Source: Engraulis encrasicolus | Lineage: Eukaryota > Chordata > Actinopteri > Clupeiformes > Engraulidae | DNA length: 64,000 bases | Assembly (NCBI RefSeq): GCF_034702125.1 | Contig: NC_085872.1 | Span: 28,101,634 to 28,165,633 of the forward strand | Reading direction: 5' to 3' | Shown here: in pieces, positions 12,301-25,465 of the stretch | Position numbering within the stretch: position 1 is the stretch's first letter | How the letters are laid out: the number at the start of each line of letters is the position of its first letter | Made by a program: the position numbers and the translations under genes | The notes under the pieces: model-generated | Database searches by the model: none | The model's input: the letters and a program-made list of their open reading frames with translations, nothing else | Told to the model about the DNA's origin: nothing

Positions 12301-13060
12301 TGTTGCAGCCGTTTTGTTCTTGTGTTCATTTGTAATCCTCACTGTGTTAAGCGTAGTCGTGAGTGACCCATAGTCCCCACTGTTGGCAGCAGCCCTGACT
12401 TGTTGCCTGTGGGGGGTTTCCAAACATGGCTCTCCCTGGAAAGCTTGCAGCTTACATGCTGCCAGTGTCCCTCCTCACGCTGTCTCCTCACCCCAGCTCT
12501 CCCCTCTCCTCCCCTCCCCTCCTCGCTCGGGTCATCGGGGCCACACACGACTGCCCATCATGCTGCCCTGCCCCTGCCTGCCAGCTCCACAATTTCACTC
12601 CTCCGTCATAGTGGGTTTTATTTTCCACCACATCCCACTTCCAGTTTCCCTCCCTCCGCCTGCCTTCTTCCATCACCCCCCCCCACCCCACACACAAAGA
12701 CACACACACACCACCACCACCACCTTTCCCCAAGTGGCCATGGGGGCACCATAGAAGGCTCTGGGCAGGAGTGAGCCTCTGGCTATGTGTGATGTCAAGA
12801 CAGTGAGGGCACACTCGTCACCAGGCTCTCACATGGTGTGTGATGTGACAGACCCAACCCCCAGGGCACACGCACACGCACACAAGTTTACATTTTGAAT
12901 AATCTGTTTTATTAACACAAGGGCAAGCACATTAAGTTAAGAATGCAGTAAAAGAGCCTTGCAAGTAACAATGTGTAGAAAAAGAGACACACAGGCATTG
13001 TTGAGTGATCTGAGAAAGCTGTTCAAACCCCGCCTAACAAGAAGGATTGACAATGACACT
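12301..13060. other. Noncoding stretch, pyrimidine-rich in part
   Basis: CCT/CCCC-rich sequence at 12470-12740 gives several overlapping open frames in all phases, which is a composition effect. A short CACCAC/ACAC tract is at 12690-12725. Confidence 0.4.
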
Positions 13061-13431
13061 GTAGTATCAGAGAAGCTACAATGTTTTGTTATTATAACAA
13101 AGTCAATACTGTACTTTGCAGAGACTTAATCAGCAACATAAGATTTATAGATTTAGATTTAACAACAATCTCTGTTTACAAATAAATCCGTTTTTCATTG
13201 TGTCTCGTCATTGTCCTTGACTGTATGGCAGTCCCTGGTCTCTCCAGACCACAGTAGTAGTAGAGAAACTACAATATTTTGGTGTTGTGATAATCAATAT
13301 TTTGCCGAGACTTTGTCAGTGTCATTAGGTTTGCAACAGCTGAATCTCTTACAAACAAGTCAATTTTTCATTGTGCCTCGTCATTGCACTTAACTGCAGG
13401 CAGCCTCTGGTCACTCCAGACCACAGTAGTA
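13061..13431. repeat. Diverged tandem duplication, ~180-195 bp unit
   Basis: Unit A is 13061-13256 and unit B about 13257-13431. Both share GAGAA(G/A)CTACAAT near the start, TTTTTCATTGTG(T/C)CTCGTCATTG in the second half and CTCCAGACCACAGTAGTAG at the end. Substitutions and indels make it an old duplication. No coding sense is seen. Confidence 0.85.
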
Positions 13432-15000
13432 GTTGTAGTGTTGGTGTGTCGTGGGCGGTGGAGCTGCTGGCTTGCGGCATCATTGTGTCTGCTTTGATGA
13501 GCAGTAACACAGGCCTTGGTGGCCTCTGGGCCCCCTCCTGAAACACAGCGCTTGCTTCCCAAGGGAGGGTTGGATTGCTCCCGCTCCTCCAGCTGCAAAG
13601 GAGCAAGAGATGGCTGACCATCTGGAGAAAACGATACTATCGCTGCCAATTCCAGCCATTTAGAGTGGCCCTTCACTCCCCCAACCCACCCACAGCCCCA
13701 TCCCCTTCTGTAGCCTTGACTGCTGTGTTTTCATCAGTCAAAATATTAGATGCCACTTTCACATGCTGTTACCCTCACGCTGTGTTAATGGACAGCATGT
13801 GCTGTCTTCGTGTTGTCTACCACAGTTTATCTATCAAAGATCTCTTGGCCTTGTCTGTGTTGTATGTTTATGTGCACTTGTATAAGTTGAGGCGCCTGAG
13901 GGAAGCGAATCGACTTATCCTTAAGCTTGCACACGTTTGTGCGGCCATGTAATCGACGTTAGTAAATTATTTAGAACGTATCAGGTTGTCTAACACAGAC
14001 ATAGGCAGATTATTGTCAAGCACTGTTGAAAAATATCTGCAATTTGACAAAAACCTTTCAAACAATATATTATTCATTGAAGAAAACTGTTGTCGTGTAA
14101 CTTTTGTAGCTTCTTGTCATCTGAAAGAAAAGAGCAAACAGTTTTGTTTGATTTGAATAATAACGTAATGTATGGGGTTTTACAGGGTTTGTAAATGAAC
14201 ACAAGAACAAGTGGCAATGCAATTCACTGACTCCGTAAACTTGCTGAGGTTTGTTAAGCAAATCAAGACCACCTGTGACTGATTAACTGCTGGGCTTCTT
14301 TTTTTTCTCTTCCAGGGGCAGAGGCTTACGGCAATAGGTGATGGCCCTTTGATGGATGCAAGTTGGTGCAACTGGCAGGGGGCTTTCAGGGAACAGATGG
14401 GCTGTGTAGCAGGGAGGAGCTGCACAGATCTGCTATTGACACTCAACCCCTGACAATGTGCTGCCGCAGCAGCCCACAGCAGATGCCTTTGGAGGTGTGT
14501 CTTTGTGTGAGGTACAGTCAAAGGTTTTTTCTTTTCTGTCATTATGAGGAGGGCCGTGATCTTTGATCACTAGGACTGAAAAACGGTCATTTGATCTCGC
14601 AGCTCGACTTGACGGTGGTTATTGCCACCTGCTTTCGCCAACACCGTAGCAGGTGATGCTCAGGAAAAGTTACTTCCTGTTTTGAGTTGACTGTTGAAAA
14701 GCTGTTTTCCTTGGAAGGCTGGAGTCAAATATAAACAAAGATTTCAAGGCTTGTTATGCAAGCAGTATGTAATGCTTTTGTTCAGTAGTCAGTACCCTGT
14801 ATTTCCTGTTATGAAGCAGTTAAAAATCTGTATCACTGTTTATGTTTGGGGATAAGTTTTTAATCAGATGGACTTGAATCAGGGATGAAAATATTTTCAT
14901 TCTTCGACTGTAAGACAAAGAACACAAACTCGGATGTGAGCATCAACAGCCTTATCTCCACAACTGTGGGTTTAGTAGGACATTTGAAGGCCCTCTAGAG
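13432..15000. other. Noncoding stretch, nothing recognised
   Basis: The longest open frame (13575-13952) has no recognisable domain and no splice or codon support. Otherwise unique sequence. Confidence 0.4.
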
Positions 15001-15177
15001 CCCAAACTTTATCATTTTTGTTATCTTGTATTTGGTTTATTGTTTGTATACATTAGCTATTACATTTATTTAAATATTTATTTTGTTTCTATGCTTTCCC
15101 TGCCAACATGCCGCGGCCCCCCTTGCACCCTCTCGCGGCCCCGCAGTGGTCCCCGGCCCCCACTTTGAAAACCACTG
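15001..15177. mobile_element. Possible decayed hAT MITE
   Basis: The right end, CACTTTGAAAACCACTG, is typical of hAT MITE ends. CTCTAGAT after it (15178-15185) matches CTCTAGAG at 14993-15000 in 7 of 8 places. The left end does not show the matching inverted repeat, so this is tentative. Confidence 0.3.
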
Positions 15178-16793
15178 CTCTAGATGCTGAATGAAGTACA
15201 TCAGCCATTCAGTGTCTCGTTTACCAACAGAATGTGTTAAGAGTCAGTGCTGTAGCCTGAATGACATTAATGCTGTTTGCATTATAACAAGTGGAGCCAG
15301 TTCTAGCTGAGAGAGATCTAAAACCCTCTCATTATTCACGCCCTCGGGAACTTTGAGCATGAGCTCCCACAGTCTTGCAACTTAAATAGAGACCGACTTC
15401 TCTCAATTAGTCATGAGAGTGAGATGGAAGCTTGAAAGGAAAAAGAGCGAGGCAAATCAATTATAGCAAATGCTTCTTCTAATGGATCTTAGTCGATTTA
15501 ATCTGTGAATGTGTGTGCGTGCGTGTGTGCGTTTGTCTGTCTTTGTGAGAAAACAAGGTAAAAGTAAGCCTACCTCGCTTCCTAAATTTCTTTTCAGAGC
15601 TGAAATGGGCTTTGACACCAGCAGTGCATAATTGCACTGCTTTACGTTTGGTGTGAATTGATTTTTGAAGGCATAGTGAACACCCTTCCAGCCACACCCC
15701 TTTATCATATTACCGGTACATAAAAGTAGGAAGTGGATGTAATGAAGTTAAGAAATTACAGTAAACATCCTCCCCTTATGGGAAGTCTCCCCCAAAAGGA
15801 GAAAGCACTTTGGCTTTCCCAATTGTTTCACTGTGAAACATCCCATCCCATCCCATCTCTCTCCCTCTTCCTCTATCAAGCGTCCATCGCTTCACCCACT
15901 CATGGCCTCAACCACACGGCATAGCACAGCACACCTTCCTGTTATTTTCCCGCGTAGTACACACGAGAGGTCCTGGTGAGCATAGGCAGCGCGCCAGTGG
16001 GCAGCGCCCCACCATCACTTCCTGTTACTCAGCTCTTTTTTGGCGGGCAGATGGGCATTGTCCACAGCGCTCAGGAGAACACCATGCTCCGCTGGACTGG
16101 ACAGCTGATGTGTCCGCCGAGACCCGGAGCGGTCCAGTAGCAGCTGCCCGAAATACCTCCGTCTTTTCCTGCCTGCCATGGGGGTGAGGGAGACAGAGGG
16201 ACTCATTGTGCTGGGCCCCCCTTCTTCCAGAAGGAAGGATCTGCTCTAAGAGGTCACAGCGTGGGGTCGCCAATTAGGCTCCGCGTCAAACTCTGAAGAA
16301 AAAAAACGCAATGACAAACCGGCATTAGCACATGTGTGGTGTTTTTGTTTGTTTTTAAAAAAAAAAGTTTTTGGAAAGCTCACTGTTGTCATCTGTTGAG
16401 CTTTGTCAGAATTTCCCACTTCCCCCCTCCCTGCATTAGTCAGGGCTTCTGGAGACTGCTCCCGCCTTCTCCTGATACCCCGAATATAACTCCCATCTCT
16501 CTGCTCTGCCCTGCTCTCATTTTACCCTTCTGCTATAGGCCTGAACCTAATGACCCTAAAGCCAACTGCCCACCACCTCGTAGGTCCAGGCCAGAGCAGG
16601 CTAAGAGTGCAAGTTGCTGTAATGGACATAAGGCTTGTTGATGCTGATCTAATCTTAGCCGCTCTAACCTTACCTCAACACAAGCTCACAAATCACCAGC
16701 AGCTAATCTGAACGCGATTCGGAGCAGAGTTAAAGTGGGTGGGCAGGCCTCTCCGCAAGCAGAAATAATGGGGGAGGTTTTTAGCTTGCCCTC
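15178..16793. other. Noncoding stretch, nothing recognised
   Basis: Short chance open frames only. A GC-richer part at 15950-16270 has more CpGs but no clear promoter motif. Confidence 0.35.
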
Positions 16794-16850
16794 AGGCCTC
16801 AGTAGAGACTGGGTATAAGGCCTCAGTAGAGACTGCGTATGAGGCCTCAG
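16794..16850. repeat. 24-bp tandem repeat, ~2.4 copies
   Basis: AGGCCTCAGTAGAGACTG begins at 16794 and 16818, with a partial third copy from 16842. Confidence 0.85.
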
Positions 16851-17783
16851 TTGCCGCGCTGGTTTTCCCCATCAACCCATCTCCACCCCTTGTGTGTTCC
16901 ATTTCCTTTAGATGTTTTTGTCAGTGGGAAGGCTGATCATGTACCGTCTAACAATGGCTCACCATTTGTATGGAAAGAAAAGCTTCTTGACACTTGGCAC
17001 CGGGCCATTATTATCCAAAGTCAATTCTGCCTGTATTTTTAATGCGCTATTTCTGTTCCTGTTGCTCAACTTCTATAGCCCACTCCTGGTGGCGACTGAC
17101 AAAAGACGGCTCCTGAGCTGACATCGATGGCTGAAAATAAGATGAATGGGCTTATATACGCACACAGCACAGAAGGAGCTGTGATGCAATGCGTAAATGA
17201 AACCATGTGTTATGTCAAAGCTTTGCCTCTCCCCCCAAACGTGGTGTCGGAGAGAACCTTTGGTTTAGGCCTGACATCTCCACCCATCTGAAGGCCTAGC
17301 AGACATAAAACCCTCCAATGAGAAGCCTGTACTGTGGACAGGCTCTAGTTTTTGTCAAGGATCCACCAGCCCTATTCCAACCCATTTTATGTAATTTAAT
17401 TGAAAACAGTCTGACCTTAAAATAGTCCTGGTTGAAATGCTCAAACTCTGAAATCCTTATGAGCACGACCTAAGCTAGGGGAGGCGGGGGAGCGCTGCCA
17501 GTAGTTGTTATTTTTTCTTTCCGCTCTCCGCGATGGTGAAACTCACGCAAAGACGTAGACGATGATAGCACATTTTGTCCATCTCTCTTCCGCCCCCCTC
17601 TCTCCCATGGATGTTTTTTATCACTGAATACCCAAAAGAGAGGAGTGTGTGAAACTTTGGCGCTCCGTAGTGCTGCTGATTTCCTGTGAACATGGTCACT
17701 CTCACACTACCCACTGACTCACCCCCCCACCCCCTTTCCTAACCCCGTTCTGGAGCCAAGGTGACATCTCAGCCGGTTCTGTG
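16851..17783. other. Noncoding stretch, nothing recognised
   Basis: No gene, repeat or motif set stands out. Confidence 0.35.
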
Positions 17784-17963
17784 TAGGGGTGTAAATCACA
17801 GCCTCCATGACGATACGATACGTTATCGATTTCTTAAAGCAGGGATTCGATTATTTTCGATACTTAAGAATGCCCAACGATAAGATTCGATTCGATGTGA
17901 TTAAATCGTCGGCCGTAGGATCGATGCAACGATACATCTAATTTTTGATTATTTACACCCCTA
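17784..17963. mobile_element. hAT-type MITE, 180 bp
   Basis: Ends are TAGGGGTGTAAAT and ATTTACACCCCTA. The flanks carry an exact 8-bp duplication GTTCTGTG (17776-17783 and 17964-17971). The interior is rich in CGATAC/TCGAT strings. It has no coding capacity. Confidence 0.93.
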
Positions 17964-18502
17964 GTTCTGTGTCTGATCAGAGTGAGTGAGTGCAAACGTC
18001 AAGACACTGGCCCAGCGTGTTTGCTGACTCACTTTGCCTACCGATGTGGGGATGATTTACTACGTCTGTGTAAAGGGCTCCGAGTTAGTCGTAGCCCCTG
18101 CCGCTGTATTTTTGGACAGTGCTGTGTAAGTAGGGGTGATGCAAGGAATGTGTAATGCAATAAAGGAACATCTTGCTCCTGTAAGTGCGCAGGGGAAAAA
18201 ATAAAGATCCCCGGAGTGGAGCAGAGGTTGAAGTCCTGTTATAGCCCCTCTGGATGCGAAGTCTGTAATGTACACATATACGCTGCCAGATGTCTTAAAA
18301 TATCCCCCCTGGTATTCTCTTCCTGATCCCCCCCTTCTAGAAGCGTCCGTGTTCTCTCTGTAGTCAGTACACATCTTTGGCTGACACAGCAGTGAGCTCA
18401 GCCTTAGTTCTCTGGTCAACTCGGTCGGTACCACCAGACTGACTCAAGATGGTTTTTAACCCTCAGATACTCCCACCCCAGCCCAATTTCTCTTTGTTGT
18501 TC
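17964..18502. other. Noncoding stretch, nothing recognised
   Basis: Unique sequence with short chance open frames. Confidence 0.35.
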
Positions 18503-18584
18503 TGTCTCTCTCTCTCTCTCTCACTCACTCACTCACTCACTCACTCACTCACTCACTCACTCACTCACTCACTCACTCACTCAC

Positions 18585-18669
<85 letters not shown>
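18503..18669. repeat. Compound (CT)n(ACTC)n(CT)n microsatellite
   Basis: A short CT run leads into about seventeen ACTC units (about 18521-18590) and then about forty CT units. A GA run on the same strand follows at 18768-18815, so the two tracts could pair as an inverted repeat. Confidence 0.95.
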
Positions 18670-18673
<4 letters not shown>

Positions 18674-18764
18674 CTCCCCCTTTAAACGCTTTAATTTCTA
18701 CTCTTGGCTGGTCTCCCAGGACAAGGCTGTAAATGGCAGAGGGAGACTGTGGCAGAAACGAAGC

Positions 18765-18767
<3 letters not shown>

Positions 18768-18815
<48 letters not shown>
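18768..18815. repeat. (GA)n microsatellite
   Basis: About twenty-three GA units, opposite in strand sense to the CT array 100 bp upstream. Confidence 0.95.
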
Positions 18816-18818
<3 letters not shown>

Positions 18819-19276
18819 AAAAAGGGGAAAAAAGAACCTTGGAAGTTTTAAATAAATAGCGTCTGTCTCCAGTAAATAAGACCCACTAAACAATCAAGGA
18901 CTTGAAATGCAGGGTTTCTGGTGAAAAATGTCTGCTCCGTGCCAGGGCCCGTCCCTGAAGGCCCCGTGCCAGAGAGGCTTAACACACTTTTACCGTAAAC
19001 AAGCTGGAATCTTGGCGTCTGTTTGAACAATGCGCTGGCCACTTTGCCAGTGGAGCACAAGCCTGTGTTTCATGCCTAAACTCCTCCTCCTTCAGGAGAG
19101 AGTCAGCATTGAGTAATGGGGATGACTGAGTGTTGTGTAATACACAGTAATTTGGAGATAGTGTTGCCTGCCTGTTGCGCTAGGTTGGGAAAAATGCCGT
19201 TTTTGGCTGAGAAGGGTGGAAGCATCTCTTGAAACACTTCATCTGCGCTCTCTCTCTCTCTTTCTCTCTTTCTCTT
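18816..19276. other. Noncoding spacer between two ACTC arrays
   Basis: Unique sequence; nothing recognised. Confidence 0.35.
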
Positions 19277-19384
19277 ATTCACTCACTCACTCACTCACTC
19301 ACTCACTCACTCACTCACTCACTCACTCACTCACTCACTCACTCACTCACTCACTCACTCACTCACTCACTCACTCACTCTCTC
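19277..19384. repeat. (ACTC)n microsatellite
   Basis: About twenty-six uninterrupted ACTC units. It is the second ACTC array within 800 bp. Confidence 0.95.
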
Positions 19385-20650
19385 TGTGACTGCCTCGGTC
19401 ACTGGCAGACTCTCCTCTGTTGGCCTATTCCTACCTCTGTACTGAACCTAGTGCCAATGGTGTGGTTTGTGTGAATTTTACAGGGAGTGAGAACGACGAG
19501 GTCCCCCTTGCCAATTTGAAATTAAAAGCAAGACATAACTTCGGGGCCCAACTCAATTTTGTCTGGGGGGGGGGGGACTTGAGTTTGTTCTCATGAGCTG
19601 TGTGTGACTTTTCTCCTGCTCTAATTTTGCCAATCAGGGACCCCAGTCAGGGTGTAGTGGGTTTGATGATATTTCCAGCTAATGGTGAACTGAATGCCTT
19701 CCACATGCTATGCACCCTCCAACCTTGCTCTTACACCCCTCTCACCCAGCAGCCCCCTCTGTGAGGTGGCACCTGTTGTGTTGGCTGTCTCTCTGTCCGA
19801 GTCCACTTTTGCACTCTAATTTATGAAGCGCAGCTGTAGCCTGCGTGGCTTGAAGTGACCTTTCAACTCCTGCGTTTGTGTTCCTCATCCGTGTGTGGCT
19901 GTGTGAGCTGAGCTGCCTCGCTGAACCAGACCTTTGGAGTGTTTGGTTACAACAACCCCGGATGAGCTTTCACCAGTGAAAGTTGTGTGATGCAAGGGCT
20001 ACCCCGTTAGACGCCAGAGACAGAATTCATGTGCAAGATCAGCACTCATGCGCAAGATGAACCGGTGTCATAATGGCTAGTTATGAGAATACAAGTGAAG
20101 GGGGTCAATTAGATGTCGAAGGGGTTCAAGTCAAGATGACGCTTCCAATGCTTTATGTAAGGCCATCAAGTGATATGGATTTAGATTGAAAGGGAGGCAG
20201 TTATTTTGGTCCTCGTCCGCCTTGTACTGGCCATGCTTGGAAAAGGGACTCGTGGGTGCTGTAGTTCTAGGAAGGGCGGGAGACCTGAGAGGCGTGTGCC
20301 TTCTTGTGACTCCGTTCCCGCCCTTTTGAAGGCCACATGGCTTCGAGCAGTTCGAGGAATGGAATCTGACAGTCAGGGTGTACTTGGGATCAGGACACCG
20401 TGGCACCGTTTCCACAAAACCCAGAAGTGAGGGTCCATATGCCGTACCCAGCTTTATGGGGTGTGTATGTGTGTGTGAGAGAGGGAGAGAGAGATGGCAC
20501 CCTCAGAAGCTGCACCCACCCCTCTCCTGATAAGTCAACCTGCCAGTCAGAAATGACATGTATGTGGAGATGAGATTTCAGTGCTGCAGTTGTCACTTGC
20601 GGTGGTAATCGCACAGCACATGCAGTCTCCAGTGTCCAACATATATATAT
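19385..20650. other. Noncoding stretch, nothing recognised
   Basis: Short chance open frames; a G run near 19565-19576. Confidence 0.35.
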
Positions 20651-20890
20651 CATTCATTCATTCATTCATTCATTCATTCATTCATTCATTCATTCATTCA
20701 TTCATTCATTCATTCATTCATGCATTCATTCATTCATTCATTCATTCATTCATTCATTCATTCATTCATTCATTCATCCATCCATCCATCCATCCATTCA
20801 TTCATTCAGTTATTCATTCACTAATACTCACTCACTCATTCATTTATACATTCGTCCATCTATTCATCCATCCATTCATTTATTCATTAG
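20651..20890. repeat. (ATTC)n microsatellite with decaying end
   Basis: About thirty near-perfect ATTC units (to about 20775), then ATCC units and increasingly imperfect copies to about 20890. Confidence 0.95.
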
Positions 20891-21160
20891 TATACGCGCA
20901 TTCATGTATGCATGCAGCTCTTGATAAGTGGAAACCATTGAAGTAGAATGGCTTTAACACTTGGACAGGGTGATTGGCTACTCCGTGATGGCAGCCTTTT
21001 TTTTCCCGGTCCAGAGTCATCATGTAGTAATTTTAGCTGCGCAGGTTTCACCTCCTGTAGATATTTCAGGCATTACGTGTAAATGTATGGAATGCCAACT
21101 AGGAAGATTCAGCACCCATCTGCACCCTGCACACCCCCACACGCCCCATCCTACCCCAAC

Positions 21161-21316
21161 CAGGGATGCAGACAGGTTGGGGGGGTGAGGGGAGCTGCCC
21201 CAGGCCCAGAGAGAGAGGAGTCCCAGAATTGGGTCCTGGTGACATTGTATGCATTGGGCTGGGGGCCCTCTCACAAGACTTTGTCTTGGGCCCAGCCAAA
21301 GCTGTCAGCGGCTCTG
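21161..21316 (+). mobile_element. hAT-type MITE, CAGGG family, 156 bp
   Basis: Ends are CAGGGATGCAGACAG and GCTGTCAGCGGCTCTG. An exact 8-bp duplication ACCCCAAC flanks it (21153-21160 and 21317-21324). It is related to elements at 25466, 56672 and 7489; shared strings are CCCAGGCCCAG, CAGAATTGG and GGGCCCAGCCAAAGCTGT. Confidence 0.92.
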
Positions 21317-21499
21317 ACCCCAACCCAATGTCTGAAAACAGAGGATGCTTTATGGTCGATCTGAATTCATCAGGCTGCCCCTAAGATGAAAATTGTTGCC
21401 CAGGAGTTTTCTCCATCGTGAACCCTATTTATACAACCCCTCCCCTCTCTCCCTCTCCTTCTGTGTCTCTCTTCTCTCCTCTATCTCCATCGCTCCCTC

Positions 21500-21650
<151 letters not shown>

Positions 21651-21752
21651 CACACAGTCTATTCATCCAATCCCACACACATACTCATAGTTAGTCTATT
21701 TATGCAGTCTCTCCCTCCCTCACTCTCTCTCTCTCTCTCCCTCTCTCTCTCA

Positions 21753-24222
21753 CTGTCTATTTCGGCAGCAGTGGGCCTGACTGCTTCTGCTGTGTCAGAG
21801 TCAGGGGTAGGTGGTGGGGGGGTCGGTATGGTGATGATGGTGGTTGGGGTGGGCAGGAGGGGGGCGGGTGAGTGGAGTGGAGTGGAGTGTGCGTCCGGAT
21901 TGCTTTACACCAGGGAAAGGCCATCCCAGCCAGCTGCAGAGTCATGTCACAGAGAGAGATGCTGTCAGGCGACCGCCACTCCACCACCACCGCCACCACC
22001 GGCACCCCCCGCTTTAGATGTCTAGCCTCACCCTGCACTCCTCCGAGACAGGAGCACCGCAGGAGACGCAACTCTGTTTAGATAGCGCACACAGGTTAAA
22101 CAGCTGATTTCAACACCACGTGCAAGAGGAAGGGTGAAGTGCTTGCGTGGAGTCTTGACAGGTTTTGTTTTGCGTTTTGTTTTTATAGGCAAGGTCATGT
22201 CACTAGTTGCTTGGGTAGGCTTGTTTTTTAAAAAGAATAAGTTAAGAGTTGAACCACATTCACAACAGTCTCAAATGAGAAACCTTTATATAAACGTGCG
22301 TATGAAATCGGCATCTCTATGGGAAAAGTTGAAATGGTTATTGTGTGCAGATGTTAATAATTAGAGAGGCCTATTGCCCATGTCTGCCATTGAACCACTT
22401 GAGGAAGTATATTGGGTCTTACCATGAGCCGTAATAAAATAACATCGACAAAATTACATTTAATATGCACCCTTAACATGCTAAAAACAGGGTTCCCACA
22501 GTCATTGAAATCCTGAAAAACACACAGCTGTCATGACTAATGGATACATAAAGGCACTTTCCCACATGTGGTTTGGCTCTTGGCAAGCATCGCTCATTCC
22601 GATACAAAATGCGGCACAAAACCAACAAGGTGGTGATAGGTGGCAGTTTCTTGTTGATTTAGCTTGAGCTGAGCTATTGTAATTCAGTCAGACCATATGA
22701 CCCGCAGTTCAAACTTTGCAGAGTTGATTCAAACAGTAACAGTTTTTTTTATGTGAATTAAATAAATGGCAGCAAGGTGTGGTCATCATCTCAGCTCCAG
22801 ATTTCAGTTCGACAAATTACTTTTGCTAGCATCTGTACTTCATTGTACTTGTCTGTCAGTTTTGTTGGATTTCAGTTTGGGAATCTCGATGGATTGCCGC
22901 ATTTGCTGTCTTAAAATTGTGGTTGCACAATTACAGATTTCATTTCAAGAATCCAGCAGTGGCATCATCTTTTTTTGCATTAGAGCACACGCGACAGAAC
23001 TAAACCAGAATTAAGAGTATTTGGTCAATTTGCCTGATCCTCTGGTTTTGTATTTCCACCGGTAGTGATTGGCCAGTTGTTCTGATAAGACGGCCCATCA
23101 GCTTCCATTCAACCGTTTTTTGTTTTGTTTTTTTTAAGTAACTTACCAGAAACCTGCACATTTGCAGGACTGGACACCGGCCTTGAAAATTCTTACAGAA
23201 TCTGTAGAGAATTGGAGCAGACCACTCATTCATGAGCTGAGCAGGTACCATTCTCTGATGAAAGGCAGTCTCCTAAAAATAGGATATGGGGCTTAGGGCG
23301 AGCCAGCCAACGAGCGAGTGCTCACAGGATAATCATAATGAGTGATCTCAGCCCTAATTGCGACTGGGGGTGCTCTCTGTATCTGCGCCGCGGCTCAGCC
23401 CCTCTCCCGAGTGGGCTCAGATGTCTGCTCCTGCCTGTGAGGGCTTCTGTATTTGTATTAGAGCATGGAGCACTTCCTGTGTCATGTCTTGTGCCGTGCC
23501 GTGCCTCCTGGGGGGTGGGTTGTCTCCTAGTAACCTAGCCACCGGGTAACCGTAAGTAACCGGAGTGGCCTGATCAGCTGGCCTGATAACGAGAGCAGAC
23601 GGCTACCAGGAGCGCGAGGCGAGGGGCTCTCCGAGCCGTGCCGGCTGCAAACGATCTGTGCCACGCTGTAACTCTGTACGCCAAAGAGCCTCTGCTCCAC
23701 AATACCTACCCTGCCCCTGCGAGACTGCTATACAGAGAGAGAGAGGCAGACAGACAGACCACTGCCCACTTATCTTACAGAGCTCCTTGATTTCTCCAAA
23801 GAGCACCAGGCACTCTATGCCACATCTTCTCCTTAACCCCATTTCTTTGTTGCTCTGGCTCTTTGGAGTTCCTTTCTCCCCTACTCATATAGTCTTCTGT
23901 TCCACCATCCATCTATCTATCCATCCATCCAGCAGCTACCAGTTGTCGGAAAGACAGACAAACAGACAGATAGACCGCCAGTTAAGAGGAATGGCATTCA
24001 GGAGGCCCTACTGTAGCAGTTTTGTGTTTGCCCCGAGTACTGCAAAGCCTCTGCTTTGTAGTCCTGTTGGTCTAGCAGAGCTGTTTCTACTGGCCAGCAG
24101 TGAGTGGCCCCAGCTGAGGTGGGTTTAGCTGTGAACACACAGACAGGAAGCCCTCTCACATTCACAACCATAACAGACAGACAGTGAAGTCAGCTGAGGC
24201 TGCTGGGGATGAGGCCTGTGGT
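21753..24222. other. Noncoding stretch
   Basis: No gene is supported. A G-rich segment is at 21804-21893, an E-box CACGTG at 22117-22122, and short CATC and GACA repeats near 23905-23960. Confidence 0.4.
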
Positions 24223-24345
24223 CGGGGGTTGGGAGCCGCAGGGGAGGGGGAGGCAGGGGGGAGGGTTATCGCAGGGGGGTAGAGAGCCAAGTGTGTTACA
24301 CTGCTACACAGCTGAAGAAGAGGTGGGGGGTGGGGGGTGGGGGAT
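24223..24345 (+). other. G-rich segment with two potential G-quadruplexes
   Basis: 24241-24265 holds four or more runs of at least three G separated by 1-5 bases. 24324-24345 holds runs of 5-6 G separated by single T. Both fit the general G3+N1-7 pattern. Confidence 0.6.
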
Positions 24346-25457
24346 GGAGACGGGCCTTGGTGCTGAGCGGAGCGGGTTCATGGAGTTCGTACGCATACGC
24401 ATACTAGCACAGAGCACTGTGTTTATGTGGGTGGGAGAGGAGAGGCTGCATGAAGATAACACCAGAGCTGTCTGCCATGGGAGAGACACAACAATGCTAA
24501 TGTGAAAGGGAAAAAATCTCACAACAATGTGAGTAGTGTACGATTATCATAGAAATTCATAACTTAACACCAGTATTGTATAAACATTATAATTAAGTAA
24601 TAAATCATGTTTTTTGAGGAATATATGACGCTCACAGGAACTGGTAAATATCATTATTTCAGTTCACCTAATGCCAGTCAATGAAATACAAAAAAGCTAT
24701 CACAGGTATGCATAATAATCCAGTGGCTCTGCAAAAACAAATAAAGGGACACCTTATTATTGACATCTATGGTATATGCACATTCTTATCTTGACTATAC
24801 TGACGATGCCATTCTGAGACAGGAAATTCTTCAATGCTGACGACCTTATCTGGCCTGCGGTGACATCAGCTGAACCTCAAATAGTGGAAAATACAGTGGT
24901 GGAAAATAACTGTGAAGACCTGTTGTTTTCATTTAGTTGTGTTTCATACATAAAGGGCTTCACTATGTGAAGTTACTGTTAAAAAATCTGGAATTATCTA
25001 TTTAGGTTTATGGTTATGTAACAATTTTGGTGGCCCAAATGAACTTTCTGTCTACCACATTACGTGTCTTGTGTAGGAAGTGTGTTATCTTTTGTTTCTT
25101 CTGGTACAAATGTTTCTCTTCTAGATGAAATCAGACATCCTTTTCTCAAAGGTTTGCGTGCCTTTGGCTGTGACTGAAAGACTGTATTGGCAGGAAGGCC
25201 TTTGTCTAGCCTGTCTGAGGGTAGCTTTGTAATGTGAAATTCCATTGGCCTTCCCTATTACCAGATCACTGTCTGAATGCTGTGCTTCAGAGTTTAGTCG
25301 TGTCAAGGCCTTTGTGAATTCTCATAGCCAGGTTCCTTTATGAAGTGGAAGTCATTTACCGTAGGTACTGGCCAGAGGGCATTCGAGGTTAAACCTCTTT
25401 GCATTCATGCAAATGAATACACCACGAAAGTCTGTAGTCGTGGGTGGGTGATGACTG
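24346..25457. other. Noncoding stretch, nothing recognised
   Basis: AT-rich from 24530 to 25070, otherwise unremarkable. Confidence 0.35.
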
Positions 25458-25465
25458 TCTGCCAG

